This document shows, one piece after another, positions 33,752-41,922 of a stretch of DNA of 64,000 nt; the stretch's first letter is position 1, and every line of letters begins with the position of its first letter. The position numbers were made by a program, and so were the translations under genes. This DNA comes from an uncultured Acidobacteriaceae bacterium (GTDB lineage Bacteria; Acidobacteriota; Terriglobia; Terriglobales; Acidobacteriaceae). The stretch is taken from contig CALFMO010000004.1 in the NCBI GenBank assembly GCA_937879855.1, forward strand, positions 1 through 64,000, read 5' to 3'. The notes under the pieces are model-generated. The model did not search any database. It was given only the letters and a program-made list of their open reading frames with translations, and was not told the origin of the DNA.

Positions 33752-35527
33752 AGTTGAGCGCTGGAAGAAACCTTGCTGCAGGGATTCAAGTGCCTTTTCG
33801 TTATCACCTATTTCAGTGTAAGCCGTTGCAACGATGAAACGGCAGACGTACTGCCGCTTCGCTTCTTCCAATGCTCGATCGAGGATTTGCCTGGCCTTGA
33901 TTTTTTCGCCCACCTGAGCGAGTGCCGACGCAGTAGTAGCATTGCCACTGGGGTAATTTGCGACGCGAATGGCATCTTCGGCAGCCCGTAGGGTTTCGGC
34001 GCGTTTCCCCATTTGCGCGTAGGCCATGGTGAGAACGATGTAAGGCGTACCGGCCGCAGGCTCTAACTCAATCGTCCTTCGGCACTGTTCTATAGTCTCG
34101 GGCATTCGGCCGGAGAAGTAATAGATCCAGAGCGCTTCGTTGCGACTTTCAACCGCAAGCGGATCGTAGAGATACGCCTGCTGTACACGGGAGAGCGCCT
34201 CGTCAAAACGCCCTAATGTACCCAGATAATTGGCATAACCCAGCTGCGCTTCCGGAGAGCTCGGATTGATCTCAAGCGCTCTGCGATATTCCTTTTCCGC
34301 CGCCGGCCAATCCCAGTCAAAGAACAAACGGACGTAGCCAAGCTTGACGTGGGCACTCGCGAGATTGGGGTCGAGTTCGACCGCTTTGAGTGCTGCTTCT
34401 TTCGCTCGCGGCATCACCTCAGCAGGTGAACTGTAGTACGTGGTTGCAGCATCGTAGGCTTGGGATAATGCGGAATAGAGACGTGCGTCTTTCGGGTCTT
34501 TCTCTATTGCTTCTTGAAAGTACTGAGTAGCCTTGGTGACGCTCTCCCTGGTGCCATGCCCGAGCTCATGCAGCCCGAGAAGATATTTGTCGTAGCTCTC
34601 CAGATTGGGATGTGCGTTCGTATCCGATGCCGTTCGGGCGGGTAGTAGTTCAATAGAGAGCGAGTCCGTTATTTTTTGAGCGATTTCCCTCTGAATACTC
34701 AAGACATCATCAAGGGGGCGTTCATAAGTCTCGGCCCATACATGCGTTTGTTGCGCTGCCTGAATGAGCTGAGCGGTAATTCGTACGCGCCCACCGCCGC
34801 GTCGAACACTCCCCTCCATCACGTAGCCCACCCCTAGTTCCTGGCCAATTTGCGCGATCGGCTCTTTGGTGTGTTTATAACGCACGGTTGACGTCCGAGC
34901 GATCACGCCCAGTCTCGAAGGCTGTACCTGCCCCAACTGCGCAATCATCTCCTCTGTGAGCCCATCGGCGAAGTAATCCTCGTTGGCGTCGCCGCTCAGA
35001 TTCTCAAAAGGAAGAACGGCTAGCATGATCCTCTGAGGAGTAGAGTTCCGCGCCAGCCAAAAATGCTGCGCGAGCAGGCTTGCTGCCACGACCAGTATGG
35101 CTGCGAGCGTCCCCGCCCAGAGGCTGCTCCGGTGGACCGAACGCGCAGTAGGCGGCGACGAATCGGATGTCGGCGGTGTTGGTGCCGAGGACACCGGGCT
35201 TTCGCCTTGTTCCCGCACTGCGCCGACAAACCGATACCCTCGCTTCGGGACAGTCTCGATGTACTTGCGTCCATCCGGGCCCTCGCCCAGCGCCTGGCGC
35301 AGGTTGAAGATCCGCCTCGCAAGATTGTTTTCCTCGATGAAAACGCCAGGCCAGACCTTTTCCATCAGCTCGTCTTTTTCGACGATGTGGCCGGCTTTCT
35401 CGACCAGCACTACGAGCGTCTCCGCATCCTTTGGCGGAATGGGAACAGCCTGTCCCTCGCGGACAAGAACTTTTTCCTCGGTATCAAGGCGAAAAGGACC
35501 GAATTCGTAAACATGCTTTGTTTTCAA
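33749..35527 (-). CDS. Membrane-anchored winged-helix regulator with TPR domain, ended by a premature TGA
   Basis: A CadC-like one-component regulator, 592 residues to the TGA. Residues 1-105 are an OmpR-type winged helix (YEFGPFRLDTEEKVLVREG ... PKRGYRFVG), then a Pro/Ser linker, one membrane helix (about 134-158), a segment typical of such proteins (AVLPFENLSGDANEDYFADG; VGYVMEGSVRRGGGRVRIT) and about eight TPR repeats. The TGA at 33749-33751 falls where the family continues: the same frame goes on with WIGVDPRLNPLRGDPRFQ and stops at 33653-33655. The truncation removes 31 residues. It diverges from the secreted protein/DUF1326 pair, which it may control. Confidence 0.88.
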   Translation of the reverse strand: MKTKHVYEFGPFRLDTEEKVLVREGQAVPIPPKDAETLVVLVEKAGHIVEKDELMEKVWPGVFIEENNLARRIFNLRQALGEGPDGRKYIETVPKRGYRFVGAVREQGESPVSSAPTPPTSDSSPPTARSVHRSSLWAGTLAAILVVAASLLAQHFWLARNSTPQRIMLAVLPFENLSGDANEDYFADGLTEEMIAQLGQVQPSRLGVIARTSTVRYKHTKEPIAQIGQELGVGYVMEGSVRRGGGRVRITAQLIQAAQQTHVWAETYERPLDDVLSIQREIAQKITDSLSIELLPARTASDTNAHPNLESYDKYLLGLHELGHGTRESVTKATQYFQEAIEKDPKDARLYSALSQAYDAATTYYSSPAEVMPRAKEAALKAVELDPNLASAHVKLGYVRLFFDWDWPAAEKEYRRALEINPSSPEAQLGYANYLGTLGRFDEALSRVQQAYLYDPLAVESRNEALWIYYFSGRMPETIEQCRRTIELEPAAGTPYIVLTMAYAQMGKRAETLRAAEDAIRVANYPSGNATTASALAQVGEKIKARQILDRALEEAKRQYVCRFIVATAYTEIGDNEKALESLQQGFFQRST

Positions 35528-35731
35528 GGAAGTGTCCGCAGGAAGAAATTCTTAATAACTTCTTCAGAACTCCTCAAAGACTTTCCAGGCACCTTGCCGG
35601 CACCTTGCTGAGAACACTGTGGGTCGCTCGCTATTAACCCAGCAGAATGCACGCGATTCTACCCCATTCTAGCTGCTTTAGGAACGTGGGGTTGGCGAAC
35701 GAAATCACGCTACTCAACGGAGGGTTCGAAA

Positions 35732-36325
35732 ATGAAGATCTCACAAGTTGCAAGACAGCGTTCGATCCTGGCTTTGATTCTGGGCGTCATGGCTTCTGGA
35801 GGCGCCGCAGCGCAATCTACACATGACCACACAACACGTTCGAACGCTCAACAAGCAACCACGGCTCAGGGAGCACTCCTGCAGGCCGTGCGCGACTCAA
35901 CTGCAAAGTTCAAAGATGTCTCGGTAGCAGAGGCCGAAGGGTACTCGCTGCTGTTCGGTTGCGTGACCGGGCCGGATTCGGGCGCGATGGGACTTCACTA
36001 CGTGAACATGGCTCTTGTGGGCAGTGGCGTCGTTGATGCCACTAAGCCCCAAATCGTGATTTACGAACCGCAACCCGATGGCCGTCTTCAATTGATTGGC
36101 GCCGATTTTCTGGTCCTGGCCGATCAATGGGACAAAGCGCATCCTGGGCAAGGCGCGCCGCAGCTGATGGGCCAGCTTTATCACTACTTCGAAAGTCCCA
36201 ATCGCTTCGGACTCCCGCCCTTCTACACCCTGCACGTTTGGGCGTGGAAACCAAATCCAAATGGCGCGTTCGTCAACTGGCATCCAAACGTCTCCTGCGC
36301 ATCGTTTTCGGGCCAAGCTCCGTAA
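35732..36325 (+). CDS. Secreted conserved hypothetical protein (197 aa)
   Basis: Function unknown. The signal peptide (SILALILGVMASGGAAAQ) is followed by a short His/Thr/Gln-rich stretch (STHDHTTRSNAQQATTAQ) and a compact domain with FGCVTGPDSGAMGLHYVNM, PQIVIYEPQPDGRLQLIGAD, LMGQLYHYFESPN and HVWAWKPNPNGAFVNWHPNV. The His and Trp clusters could bind a metal or small molecule. It is 46 bases upstream of a DUF1326 gene on the same strand and divergent from the winged-helix/TPR regulator, so the two probably form an operon under that regulator. Confidence 0.75.
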   Translation: MKISQVARQRSILALILGVMASGGAAAQSTHDHTTRSNAQQATTAQGALLQAVRDSTAKFKDVSVAEAEGYSLLFGCVTGPDSGAMGLHYVNMALVGSGVVDATKPQIVIYEPQPDGRLQLIGADFLVLADQWDKAHPGQGAPQLMGQLYHYFESPNRFGLPPFYTLHVWAWKPNPNGAFVNWHPNVSCASFSGQAP

Positions 36326-36371
36326 GGCAGGACCAAAGAAACAGAAGAAGAACGAAACATGGAGGAATAAA

Positions 36372-37082
36372 ATGACGCGGCATTTAGTCGTTCTCATCAG
36401 AATGGCTTTGCTGGGAGTGTCCGCCGGGCACACCGCCACTTCAGGCTGGGCGATCAATGTCACAGCCATTGAGGCATGTAGCTGTCCTCACTTCTGTATG
36501 TGCTATTTCAACTCGCATCCGGCGGCGCACCACGATCATGGCAAGATGGAACATTACTGTCGGTTCAACATCGCCTATAAAGTCAACCATGGAAATTACG
36601 GAACTACAGACCTGAATGGAGCCAAGTTCTGGCTGAGCGGTGATCTTGGTGGCGATTTCTCAGCAGGTCAGATGGATTGGGTGGTCGTCACCTTTGACAA
36701 GTCCGTCACGGTTGAACAACGGCAGAGTCTGGCGGAGATCCTTCCGCATGTCTTTCCGGTCAAATGGAAGTCGTTCCAGGTAGCCGAAGGCAACGTTGAC
36801 ACGTGGACGTTCGATAAAGATCAGGCTCATGCGACTCTGAACGGCGGCAAAACCGCAGAGGTCAAGCTGACGAGTTTCCACGGAATGACAGATGAACAGG
36901 TCGTGCTCAAAAACGTGAAGTACTGGGGAACGCCGCGCAATGACGGATTCGTGATGATGCCGAACGAAGTTGAGGCTTACCGTGAGGGCCCTCAAGCTTT
37001 CGAGTACAAGGGCACGAACGGCTTCATGCTGACGTTCGACATGACCTCAAAGGATCTTCCCAACCAAGCAACGTCACAATAG
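36372..37082 (+). CDS. DUF1326 family protein, probably secreted
   Basis: A 236-residue protein with the DUF1326 signature ACSCPHFCMCYF near residue 37 and a His-rich loop (HPAAHHDHGKMEHYC), followed by YKVNHGNYGTTDLNGAKFWL and a long beta-rich body ending in GTNGFMLTFDMTSKDLP. The four clustered Cys and the His run suggest metal or thiol chemistry, but the family role is unknown. The N-terminus (LVVLIRMALLGVSAGHTATSG) looks like a signal sequence. The ATG at 36372 has ggagg six bases upstream; the earlier start at 36261 would overlap the previous gene. Confidence 0.85.
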   Translation: MTRHLVVLIRMALLGVSAGHTATSGWAINVTAIEACSCPHFCMCYFNSHPAAHHDHGKMEHYCRFNIAYKVNHGNYGTTDLNGAKFWLSGDLGGDFSAGQMDWVVVTFDKSVTVEQRQSLAEILPHVFPVKWKSFQVAEGNVDTWTFDKDQAHATLNGGKTAEVKLTSFHGMTDEQVVLKNVKYWGTPRNDGFVMMPNEVEAYREGPQAFEYKGTNGFMLTFDMTSKDLPNQATSQ

Positions 37083-37110
37083 TGTCTGAACGGCCAGTTT
37101 TTTAAAATTC

Positions 37111-37153
37111 CCTCGCCCCCGTACGGAAACGAGGGCAACCTGGGGGCGAGGGG
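37111..37153. repeat. GC-rich hairpin ccctcgccccc...gggggcgaggg
   Basis: Arms at 37111-37121 and 37142-37152 pair almost perfectly around a loop with a nested acgagggc. On the minus strand it is followed by an A/T run (aattttaaaaaa), so a leftward terminator is possible; on the plus strand it follows the DUF1326 stop by 28 bases. Confidence 0.55.
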
Positions 37154-37432
37154 TCCGCCGCGAATCGGAATTAGTGGCGGAAACACGTTTCAAATCCCAT
37201 GTTGTCGAGCGACATACAGATTCCGCGACCTTTCATGGGGATTTGCGTCTCGTTTAGACGAAGAACTTTATTCCCTTCCTGCATGCTTTGCGCGGTCTGC
37301 CTCCGCGGTCAGCTACTCCTATATGGATTATGGTTATCGACCACGAACAAAGGCTGCCGGCGAACATTCTCGCGATGAAAGAGAGAAACAGGACTCTTCC
37401 AGCAAGGACGAAGCGCTAGCTGCAAAGGTTAC
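37154..37432. other. Gene-free stretch after DUF1326
   Basis: I see no gene or repeat of the families listed; it separates the rightward DUF1326 gene from the leftward small membrane protein. Confidence 0.5.
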
Positions 37433-37780
37433 TTATGAGAGGGATTCGGACGATGGAGGGGGCCGATTGTAGAGGCTTTCTTCAAAAAGAGGCCCTATTT
37501 TCCGCGGGCCCGGCGGTGAAATTCGGGAACAGCTAGACGGAGACTGCAAAAGGCTAAGGAAGATGACGGGGGCAATCCAGTGGTCAGCATCGTTGGCGAG
37601 ACGGAACCGCTTCGCATCAGGCGATGCATGGGTCTGGAGGGCCTTTACCGTGGTGACCGGATCGCTGCTAGTGGAATAGCGCGTCGTCACGTTCACAATG
37701 AACGAGAATATAGCCACCAGCAGAACCACCGCGCGCCATCCCTGGCGCCCGCGATCTTCGAAATGGCTTAGCCGTGGCAT
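37433..37780 (-). CDS. Small single-helix membrane protein, conserved hypothetical (115 aa)
   Basis: Opens MPRLSHFEDRGRQGWRAVVL and has one membrane helix (WRAVVLLVAIFSFIVNVTT, about residues 15-33), with a periplasmic-side tail that ends SPPGPRKIGPLFEESLYNRPPP. I remember the LYNRPPP ending as recurrent in short acidobacterial hypothetical proteins, which makes this a likely real gene despite being short; I cannot verify that here. No ribosome site stands out. Function unknown. Confidence 0.55.
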   Translation of the reverse strand: MPRLSHFEDRGRQGWRAVVLLVAIFSFIVNVTTRYSTSSDPVTTVKALQTHASPDAKRFRLANDADHWIAPVIFLSLLQSPSSCSRISPPGPRKIGPLFEESLYNRPPPSSESLS

Positions 37781-38076
37781 CTCAAGAGCAATTCAAAAAG
37801 CTCGATTCTTTCACCATATAGAATTGGATCGTCGTCAGCAAGAGGACAGACATGACGACAGTAACCACGGCGAAACACTTTTTTCCGAGAACAACACGTG
37901 AACTTGGCATGTGCCATGCAGGCGTTTTGGGAGATCCGTAGTCAAAGATACCGGCGAGTGGGTCGACTCTTAGACTCATAGATCGCTGTAGCAAAAGCCG
38001 GATGCTCATTGAGAGTTTGAGCGCAATTTCCCGACGACAAGATTCAAGCAGAACCGAAGCCCCTGTGGCCGAACAA
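37781..38076. other. Stretch between the small membrane protein and the aldo/keto reductase
   Basis: A minus-strand frame here (to 38087) has one plausible helix (CFAVVTVVMSVLLLTTIQF) but overlaps the end of the reductase gene and has no ribosome site or recognised similarity. A small gene starting near 38009 is possible but unproven. Confidence 0.3.
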
Positions 38077-39048
38077 CTACACTGCACCCAGATGGAAGAT
38101 GGGATTGACGCCGCTGGCGGCTGCGATGAGCTGTTGTTGCTCTGGTTCGGTGATCGGGTGAAAACTCTGGCCGATATCCATTCCTAGCCGGAAGTAGCGT
38201 TCATCTCCGGGAGGAATTGTGGCGGTGACCGGTTGTGAGAGGGTCCAGCGCAGTCCCATGGCAGCTTTGTCTGGAAAGGCCGCGGGTTCGTACCAGCACT
38301 TAGGATGAGGGTGATCGTTCTTCGCGGCAGCCGACCACGTGGTCCTCGCCATGCCCTTCAGGGCCATAATGCCCATTTGTTTCTGCCGGGCTTTCTCGAG
38401 CACCTGCGGTCCAAATTTGGCTTGCGAGTAGAGAACGAAGTTGATCGGGAACAGGATAGTGTCGAAGGGATACCGGTCCATGGCGGCAATGGCCACTTCC
38501 ACGGAATGCGCGGAGAAACCAATGAACCGCAGTTTGCCCGCTTTCTTGGCGGCTTCGAAAGTCTCCATGGCGCCGTTGGCCGCGAAGATTTGATCGAGAT
38601 CCGTCATCTTTGAAAGCGCATGAAACTGGTAAAGGTCGACGTGGTCCGTACGCAACAATCGCAGAGATTCATCGAGCAATTTGGCCGAACCCTCCTTGCT
38701 CCAGTCCTCTTCCTTGCAAGCCAGGAAAACTTTCTCGCGATATGGTTGCAGTGCCAGTCCCAATCGCTCCTGGGCGTTGCCGTAGGTGGGAGCCACGTCG
38801 AAGTAGTTGATCCCACGGTCCACGGCTTCTGCGACGATGTTGCTGGCGAAAGACGGGCTGTTTTCCATCACTACAATCCCGGCGAATCCGATAATGGATA
38901 GCTTCTCTCCCGTTTTGCCTAACGGTCTCTTCGGTATGGGCGCCAGATTATTTGTCAGCTGTTCGGCTTGCGCGAGGGGTTCGAGAACCCGTGCCGAGCC
39001 AAGTAGTCCCGCTGCGGTGCCTGCTTTTAGGAAATCACGCCTTTCCAT
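38077..39048 (-). CDS. Aldo/keto reductase with Tat signal
   Basis: A 323-residue NAD(P)H-dependent carbonyl reductase. Start at 39048, because aggaggg lies eight bases upstream and the product then begins MERRDFLKAGTAAGLLG, a twin-arginine export signal. The catalytic set is visible: Asp and Tyr in NYFDVAPTYGNAQERLG, Lys in KVFLACKEED and His in VDLYQFHAL. The fold continues to PVTATIPPGDERY. Export by Tat fits a folded, cofactor-bound enzyme working in the periplasm. It diverges from the Tat-exported Gfo/Idh/MocA oxidoreductase, 166 bases away. Confidence 0.9.
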   Translation of the reverse strand: MERRDFLKAGTAAGLLGSARVLEPLAQAEQLTNNLAPIPKRPLGKTGEKLSIIGFAGIVVMENSPSFASNIVAEAVDRGINYFDVAPTYGNAQERLGLALQPYREKVFLACKEEDWSKEGSAKLLDESLRLLRTDHVDLYQFHALSKMTDLDQIFAANGAMETFEAAKKAGKLRFIGFSAHSVEVAIAAMDRYPFDTILFPINFVLYSQAKFGPQVLEKARQKQMGIMALKGMARTTWSAAAKNDHPHPKCWYEPAAFPDKAAMGLRWTLSQPVTATIPPGDERYFRLGMDIGQSFHPITEPEQQQLIAAASGVNPIFHLGAV

Positions 39049-39214
39049 GACGCCCTCCTGGAGAAGTAAGCAACAAGTTTCAGCCATTATAGGATTTTCT
39101 TTGGGCGCACATAAGGAGAATGCGAACACGAACGCGGGTGGCTGGACCCAGATGTTGACTAAGCGGTATCTTGTGAGTCTGGTGGAGCGGTAATGGCCGC
39201 TCTTTGCGAGGCAA

Positions 39215-40537
39215 ATGATGATTACCCGACGTGAGTTTCTGGATGCGATGGCAGTGGGCGCGGCCGGGCTGGCCGTGGGAACAACGGCGAAAAGCTACGG
39301 TCAGATTCTCGGCTCGAACGACCGCCTCAACTTTGCGGTAATCGGACTCAATGGACGCGCCTACGCCCATCTGGCGTCGCTGAAGGCGAACAAGAGCGCT
39401 GCCCGCATCTCGCATGTGTGCGATGTGGACGGCGACATTCTTAAGAAATTCGCGGACAAGACGCAGCAGGAGATGGGCGAGACTCCGGTAACGGAGAAAG
39501 ACTTTCGCAAGATTCTCGAACAGAAGAATGTGGATGCCATCACCATTGCAACTCCCGACCATTGGCATACACCGATGGCCATCGACGCGTTGAAGGCGGG
39601 TAAGCACGTCTATGTGGAAAAACCGTGCAGCCACAATCCCGCCGAGGGAGCGATGCTGGTGCAGGCGCAGCAGAAGTATCAGAAGCTCGTACAAATGGGC
39701 ACGCAGCAGCGCTCTTCCCCACATACGATCGAGATCGTCGAGAAAATCCACGGCGGCCTCATTGGCCGGCCTTACTACGCCAAGGCCTGGTACTCCAATG
39801 TGAGAAAGTCGATTGGCGTAGGCAAAGAAGTGCCGGTGCCGCCTCAATTGGATTGGGACTTGTGGCAAGGCCCGGCGCCGCGTCGTCCTTACAAGGACAA
39901 TGTGCATCCGTATAACTGGCACTGGTTCAGGATCTATGGCACTGGAGAAACGCTCAACAATGGAACGCATGAGGTCGATGTCTGCCGCTGGGCTTTGGGC
40001 GCTGATTATCCGAAGCGCGTCACAGCATCGGGCGGCCGCTACCATTTCAAAGACGACTGGCAGTTTTATGACACGCTCGTGACGAGCTTTGAGTACGACG
40101 ACCAGATGATTTCGTGGGAGGGCAAGAGCTGCCAGGGGATGAAACTTTACGGACGCGATCGTGGTGCGACCATCATGGGGACCACGGGTTCGGTGCTGGT
40201 CGATCGCGACGGTTATGAGATTTACGATCTCAAAGGGAAAAAGACCAGCGAAACCAAGTCCGGCATCAAAACCATGTCGGCGGATCTGATCGGCCGCGAT
40301 TCCATGACCGATGCTCACTTCGCGAATTTCATCGCAGGAATCCGCAAAGGCGAGAAGCTCAACGCTCCGATCGCCGTCGGCAATGTGACGGTTACCATGT
40401 TGCAGCTATCCAACGTCGCGTGGGAACTGAACCGGGAACTGCAAGTGAACACGAGCAATGGGCAGATTGAGGGCGATCCGGACGCAATGAAGATGTGGGC
40501 ACGTGAGTACGAGAAAGGCTGGGCGCCTGAAATCTGA
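39215..40537 (+). CDS. Gfo/Idh/MocA family oxidoreductase with Tat signal
   Basis: A 440-residue NAD(P)-dependent sugar oxidoreductase. It begins MMITRREFLDAMAVGAAG, a twin-arginine signal, so it works in the periplasm. Rossmann part LNFAVIGLNGRAYAHLASL, then DAITIATPDHWHTPMAIDAL and the hallmark GKHVYVEKPCSHNPAEG with the conserved EKP. The C-terminal part has WHWFRIYGTGETLNNGTHEVDV. Either ATG at 39215 or 39218 is possible; gagg at 39208-39211 favours the second slightly. Exported members often act on plant or cell-wall sugars; the substrate is not known. Confidence 0.92.
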   Translation: MMITRREFLDAMAVGAAGLAVGTTAKSYGQILGSNDRLNFAVIGLNGRAYAHLASLKANKSAARISHVCDVDGDILKKFADKTQQEMGETPVTEKDFRKILEQKNVDAITIATPDHWHTPMAIDALKAGKHVYVEKPCSHNPAEGAMLVQAQQKYQKLVQMGTQQRSSPHTIEIVEKIHGGLIGRPYYAKAWYSNVRKSIGVGKEVPVPPQLDWDLWQGPAPRRPYKDNVHPYNWHWFRIYGTGETLNNGTHEVDVCRWALGADYPKRVTASGGRYHFKDDWQFYDTLVTSFEYDDQMISWEGKSCQGMKLYGRDRGATIMGTTGSVLVDRDGYEIYDLKGKKTSETKSGIKTMSADLIGRDSMTDAHFANFIAGIRKGEKLNAPIAVGNVTVTMLQLSNVAWELNRELQVNTSNGQIEGDPDAMKMWAREYEKGWAPEI

Positions 40538-40557
40538 CCCTTAGACAAAATGGATCT

Positions 40558-40938
40558 ATGACTGGCGTGCGGATGGATACTTGGCTTTGGGCAGCGCGGT
40601 TTTTCAAGACGCGTCCCTTGGCCAAACGTGCGTGCGAGTTAGGTCGGATTTTGTCGAACGGGCAACCAGCCAAGGCAGCGCGCGAGGTTCGGGTCGGCGA
40701 CCGGCTGCGCGTGACCAACGACGGTGGCGACTTTCATGTCGACGTGCTGGGACTCAGCGAGACCCGGGGTCCGGCAGCAGTGGCACAAACGCTTTACCGC
40801 GAAACCGAGGAGAGCCGGGAAATGCGCGAGAAGGTGGCCGCGGAACGACGGGCAATGCGGCAGTTCGAGGTGCTGCCGGAAGGACGACCGTCGAAACGGG
40901 ACCGTCGGCACATTATTCGGTTTCGGGGACGAGCGTAA
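40558..40938 (+). CDS. S4-domain RNA-binding protein, Hsp15 type
   Basis: A 126-residue protein starting MTGVRMDTWLWAARFFKTRP, the typical S4 fold opening, followed by ACELGRILSNGQPAKAAREV and VGDRLRV, and a basic tail (PSKRDRRHIIRF). In Hsp15 this fold binds stalled 50S subunits carrying nascent chain. It lies 20 bases after the oxidoreductase gene and may be read from the same transcript. The assignment is firm at domain level. Confidence 0.88.
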   Translation: MTGVRMDTWLWAARFFKTRPLAKRACELGRILSNGQPAKAAREVRVGDRLRVTNDGGDFHVDVLGLSETRGPAAVAQTLYRETEESREMREKVAAERRAMRQFEVLPEGRPSKRDRRHIIRFRGRA

Positions 40939-40951
40939 ACCCAAGAGCCTC

Positions 40952-40974
40952 AACCACAGAGTGGAGCACAGAGG
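40952..40974 (+). repeat. Family E repeat (aaccacagag type)
   Basis: Reads aaccacagagtggagcacag agg; just after the S4 gene. Confidence 0.5.
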
Positions 40975-41003
40975 CTTGACTTAAGCGGCCGACTGGGAGC
41001 AGT

Positions 41004-41360
41004 ATGGCGTTGTACGACATGTCGCCAGAGGTCACAATGGAATTTTTGCCTCTTACCGAGCCCGTCCTGCTTATCCTTCTCAGTTTGGCGGGACAGCCTC
41101 GACACGGATATTCCATTCTCAAAGACGTCGAGCAGATGAGCGACGGGCGCGTTCTCCTGAGCACGGGCACGCTCTACGGCGCGCTGCGTCGACTGCTCGA
41201 TGAAGAATGGATTGAGCGAATCAAAGAGCAGGACAGTTCGCGAGGCCGGCAGGCCTATCGTTTGACATCGCGAGGACGCCGGAATCTGCAGCTTGAAGTC
41301 GGACGAATGAAGCAACTGACGCGCCTTGCGAATTTGCGGATCGCCAGCAAGGAGGCTTGA
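41004..41360 (+). CDS. PadR family transcriptional regulator
   Basis: A 118-residue winged-helix repressor: LTEPVLLILLSLAGQPRHGY, SILKDVEQMSDGRVLLSTGT and LYGALRRLLDEEWIER, then the wing GRQAYRLTSRGRR. PadR proteins sense small molecules and usually control an adjacent membrane gene. It is followed three bases later by a small membrane protein of the type that regularly accompanies acidobacterial PadR genes. Start at 41004 has gggagc upstream; an internal ATG at 41022 is an alternative. Confidence 0.92.
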   Translation: MALYDMSPEVTMEFLPLTEPVLLILLSLAGQPRHGYSILKDVEQMSDGRVLLSTGTLYGALRRLLDEEWIERIKEQDSSRGRQAYRLTSRGRRNLQLEVGRMKQLTRLANLRIASKEA

Positions 41361-41363
41361 TCG

Positions 41364-41894
41364 ATGCTGAGCATCACCCTTTATCGAAGCCTGCTGCGTC
41401 TGAATCCGGCTTTCCATCGCGAACGGTTCGGCGAGGAAATGATCGCGGTGTTCGCCGAAATGCAGGCCGAGACGGTTTCGAAGGGGACGATGGCGCGGGC
41501 TGTTTTTTGCCTTCGCGAAGGTGCGGGAGTTGTGGCTGGGGCCCTGCAAGAACATTGGCGGGCGCTGGGCGGCGAGGACGTCTGGCTATGGTTTCCAACG
41601 AGGAGGTTTACGATGCGAACTGAATTTCGTTTTCCGAAGGCAACTGCGGTGTTGATGACGATCATTCTTGGTGGCATCATTCTGGCCATTCAGAAGGGAG
41701 AGGCTATTTCCACGTCGCTGAGGGGTGCCGTGAGTCCTCCCATCGGGCCAATCCATCCCGTGCACTCCGTAATGGTGGGAGGCATCTTGCTGGGATTCGT
41801 GTTCTTTTACGCTGCGGGATTAATTGGGTGGGCGATTCTTTTCGCCATGCGCCGCTCAGGCGTACACCGGCTAAGCGAAACTTCTACCAAGTGA
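41364..41894 (+). CDS. PadR-linked membrane protein (176 aa)
   Basis: Opens LYRSLLRLNPAFHRERFGEE, the motif (RL.P..FRERFG.EM) that in many Acidobacteria starts a membrane protein next to a PadR regulator, often a MacB-type permease. Here only two membrane helices follow (TAVLMTIILGGIILAIQ near 90-105 and VGGILLGFVFFYAAGLIGWA near 135-155), so it resembles the N-terminal cap without a permease. The three-base gap to padR indicates a two-gene operon. Function unknown. Confidence 0.75.
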   Translation: MLSITLYRSLLRLNPAFHRERFGEEMIAVFAEMQAETVSKGTMARAVFCLREGAGVVAGALQEHWRALGGEDVWLWFPTRRFTMRTEFRFPKATAVLMTIILGGIILAIQKGEAISTSLRGAVSPPIGPIHPVHSVMVGGILLGFVFFYAAGLIGWAILFAMRRSGVHRLSETSTK

Positions 41895-41922
41895 ACTGTC
41901 GTTTCAGAACGTAGGGTTGCGA

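Noticed and set aside
37782..38087. 101-residue minus-strand frame with one hydrophobic stretch
   Set aside because: Overlaps the reductase 3' end, no ribosome site and no remembered homolog; noted only as a possibility.
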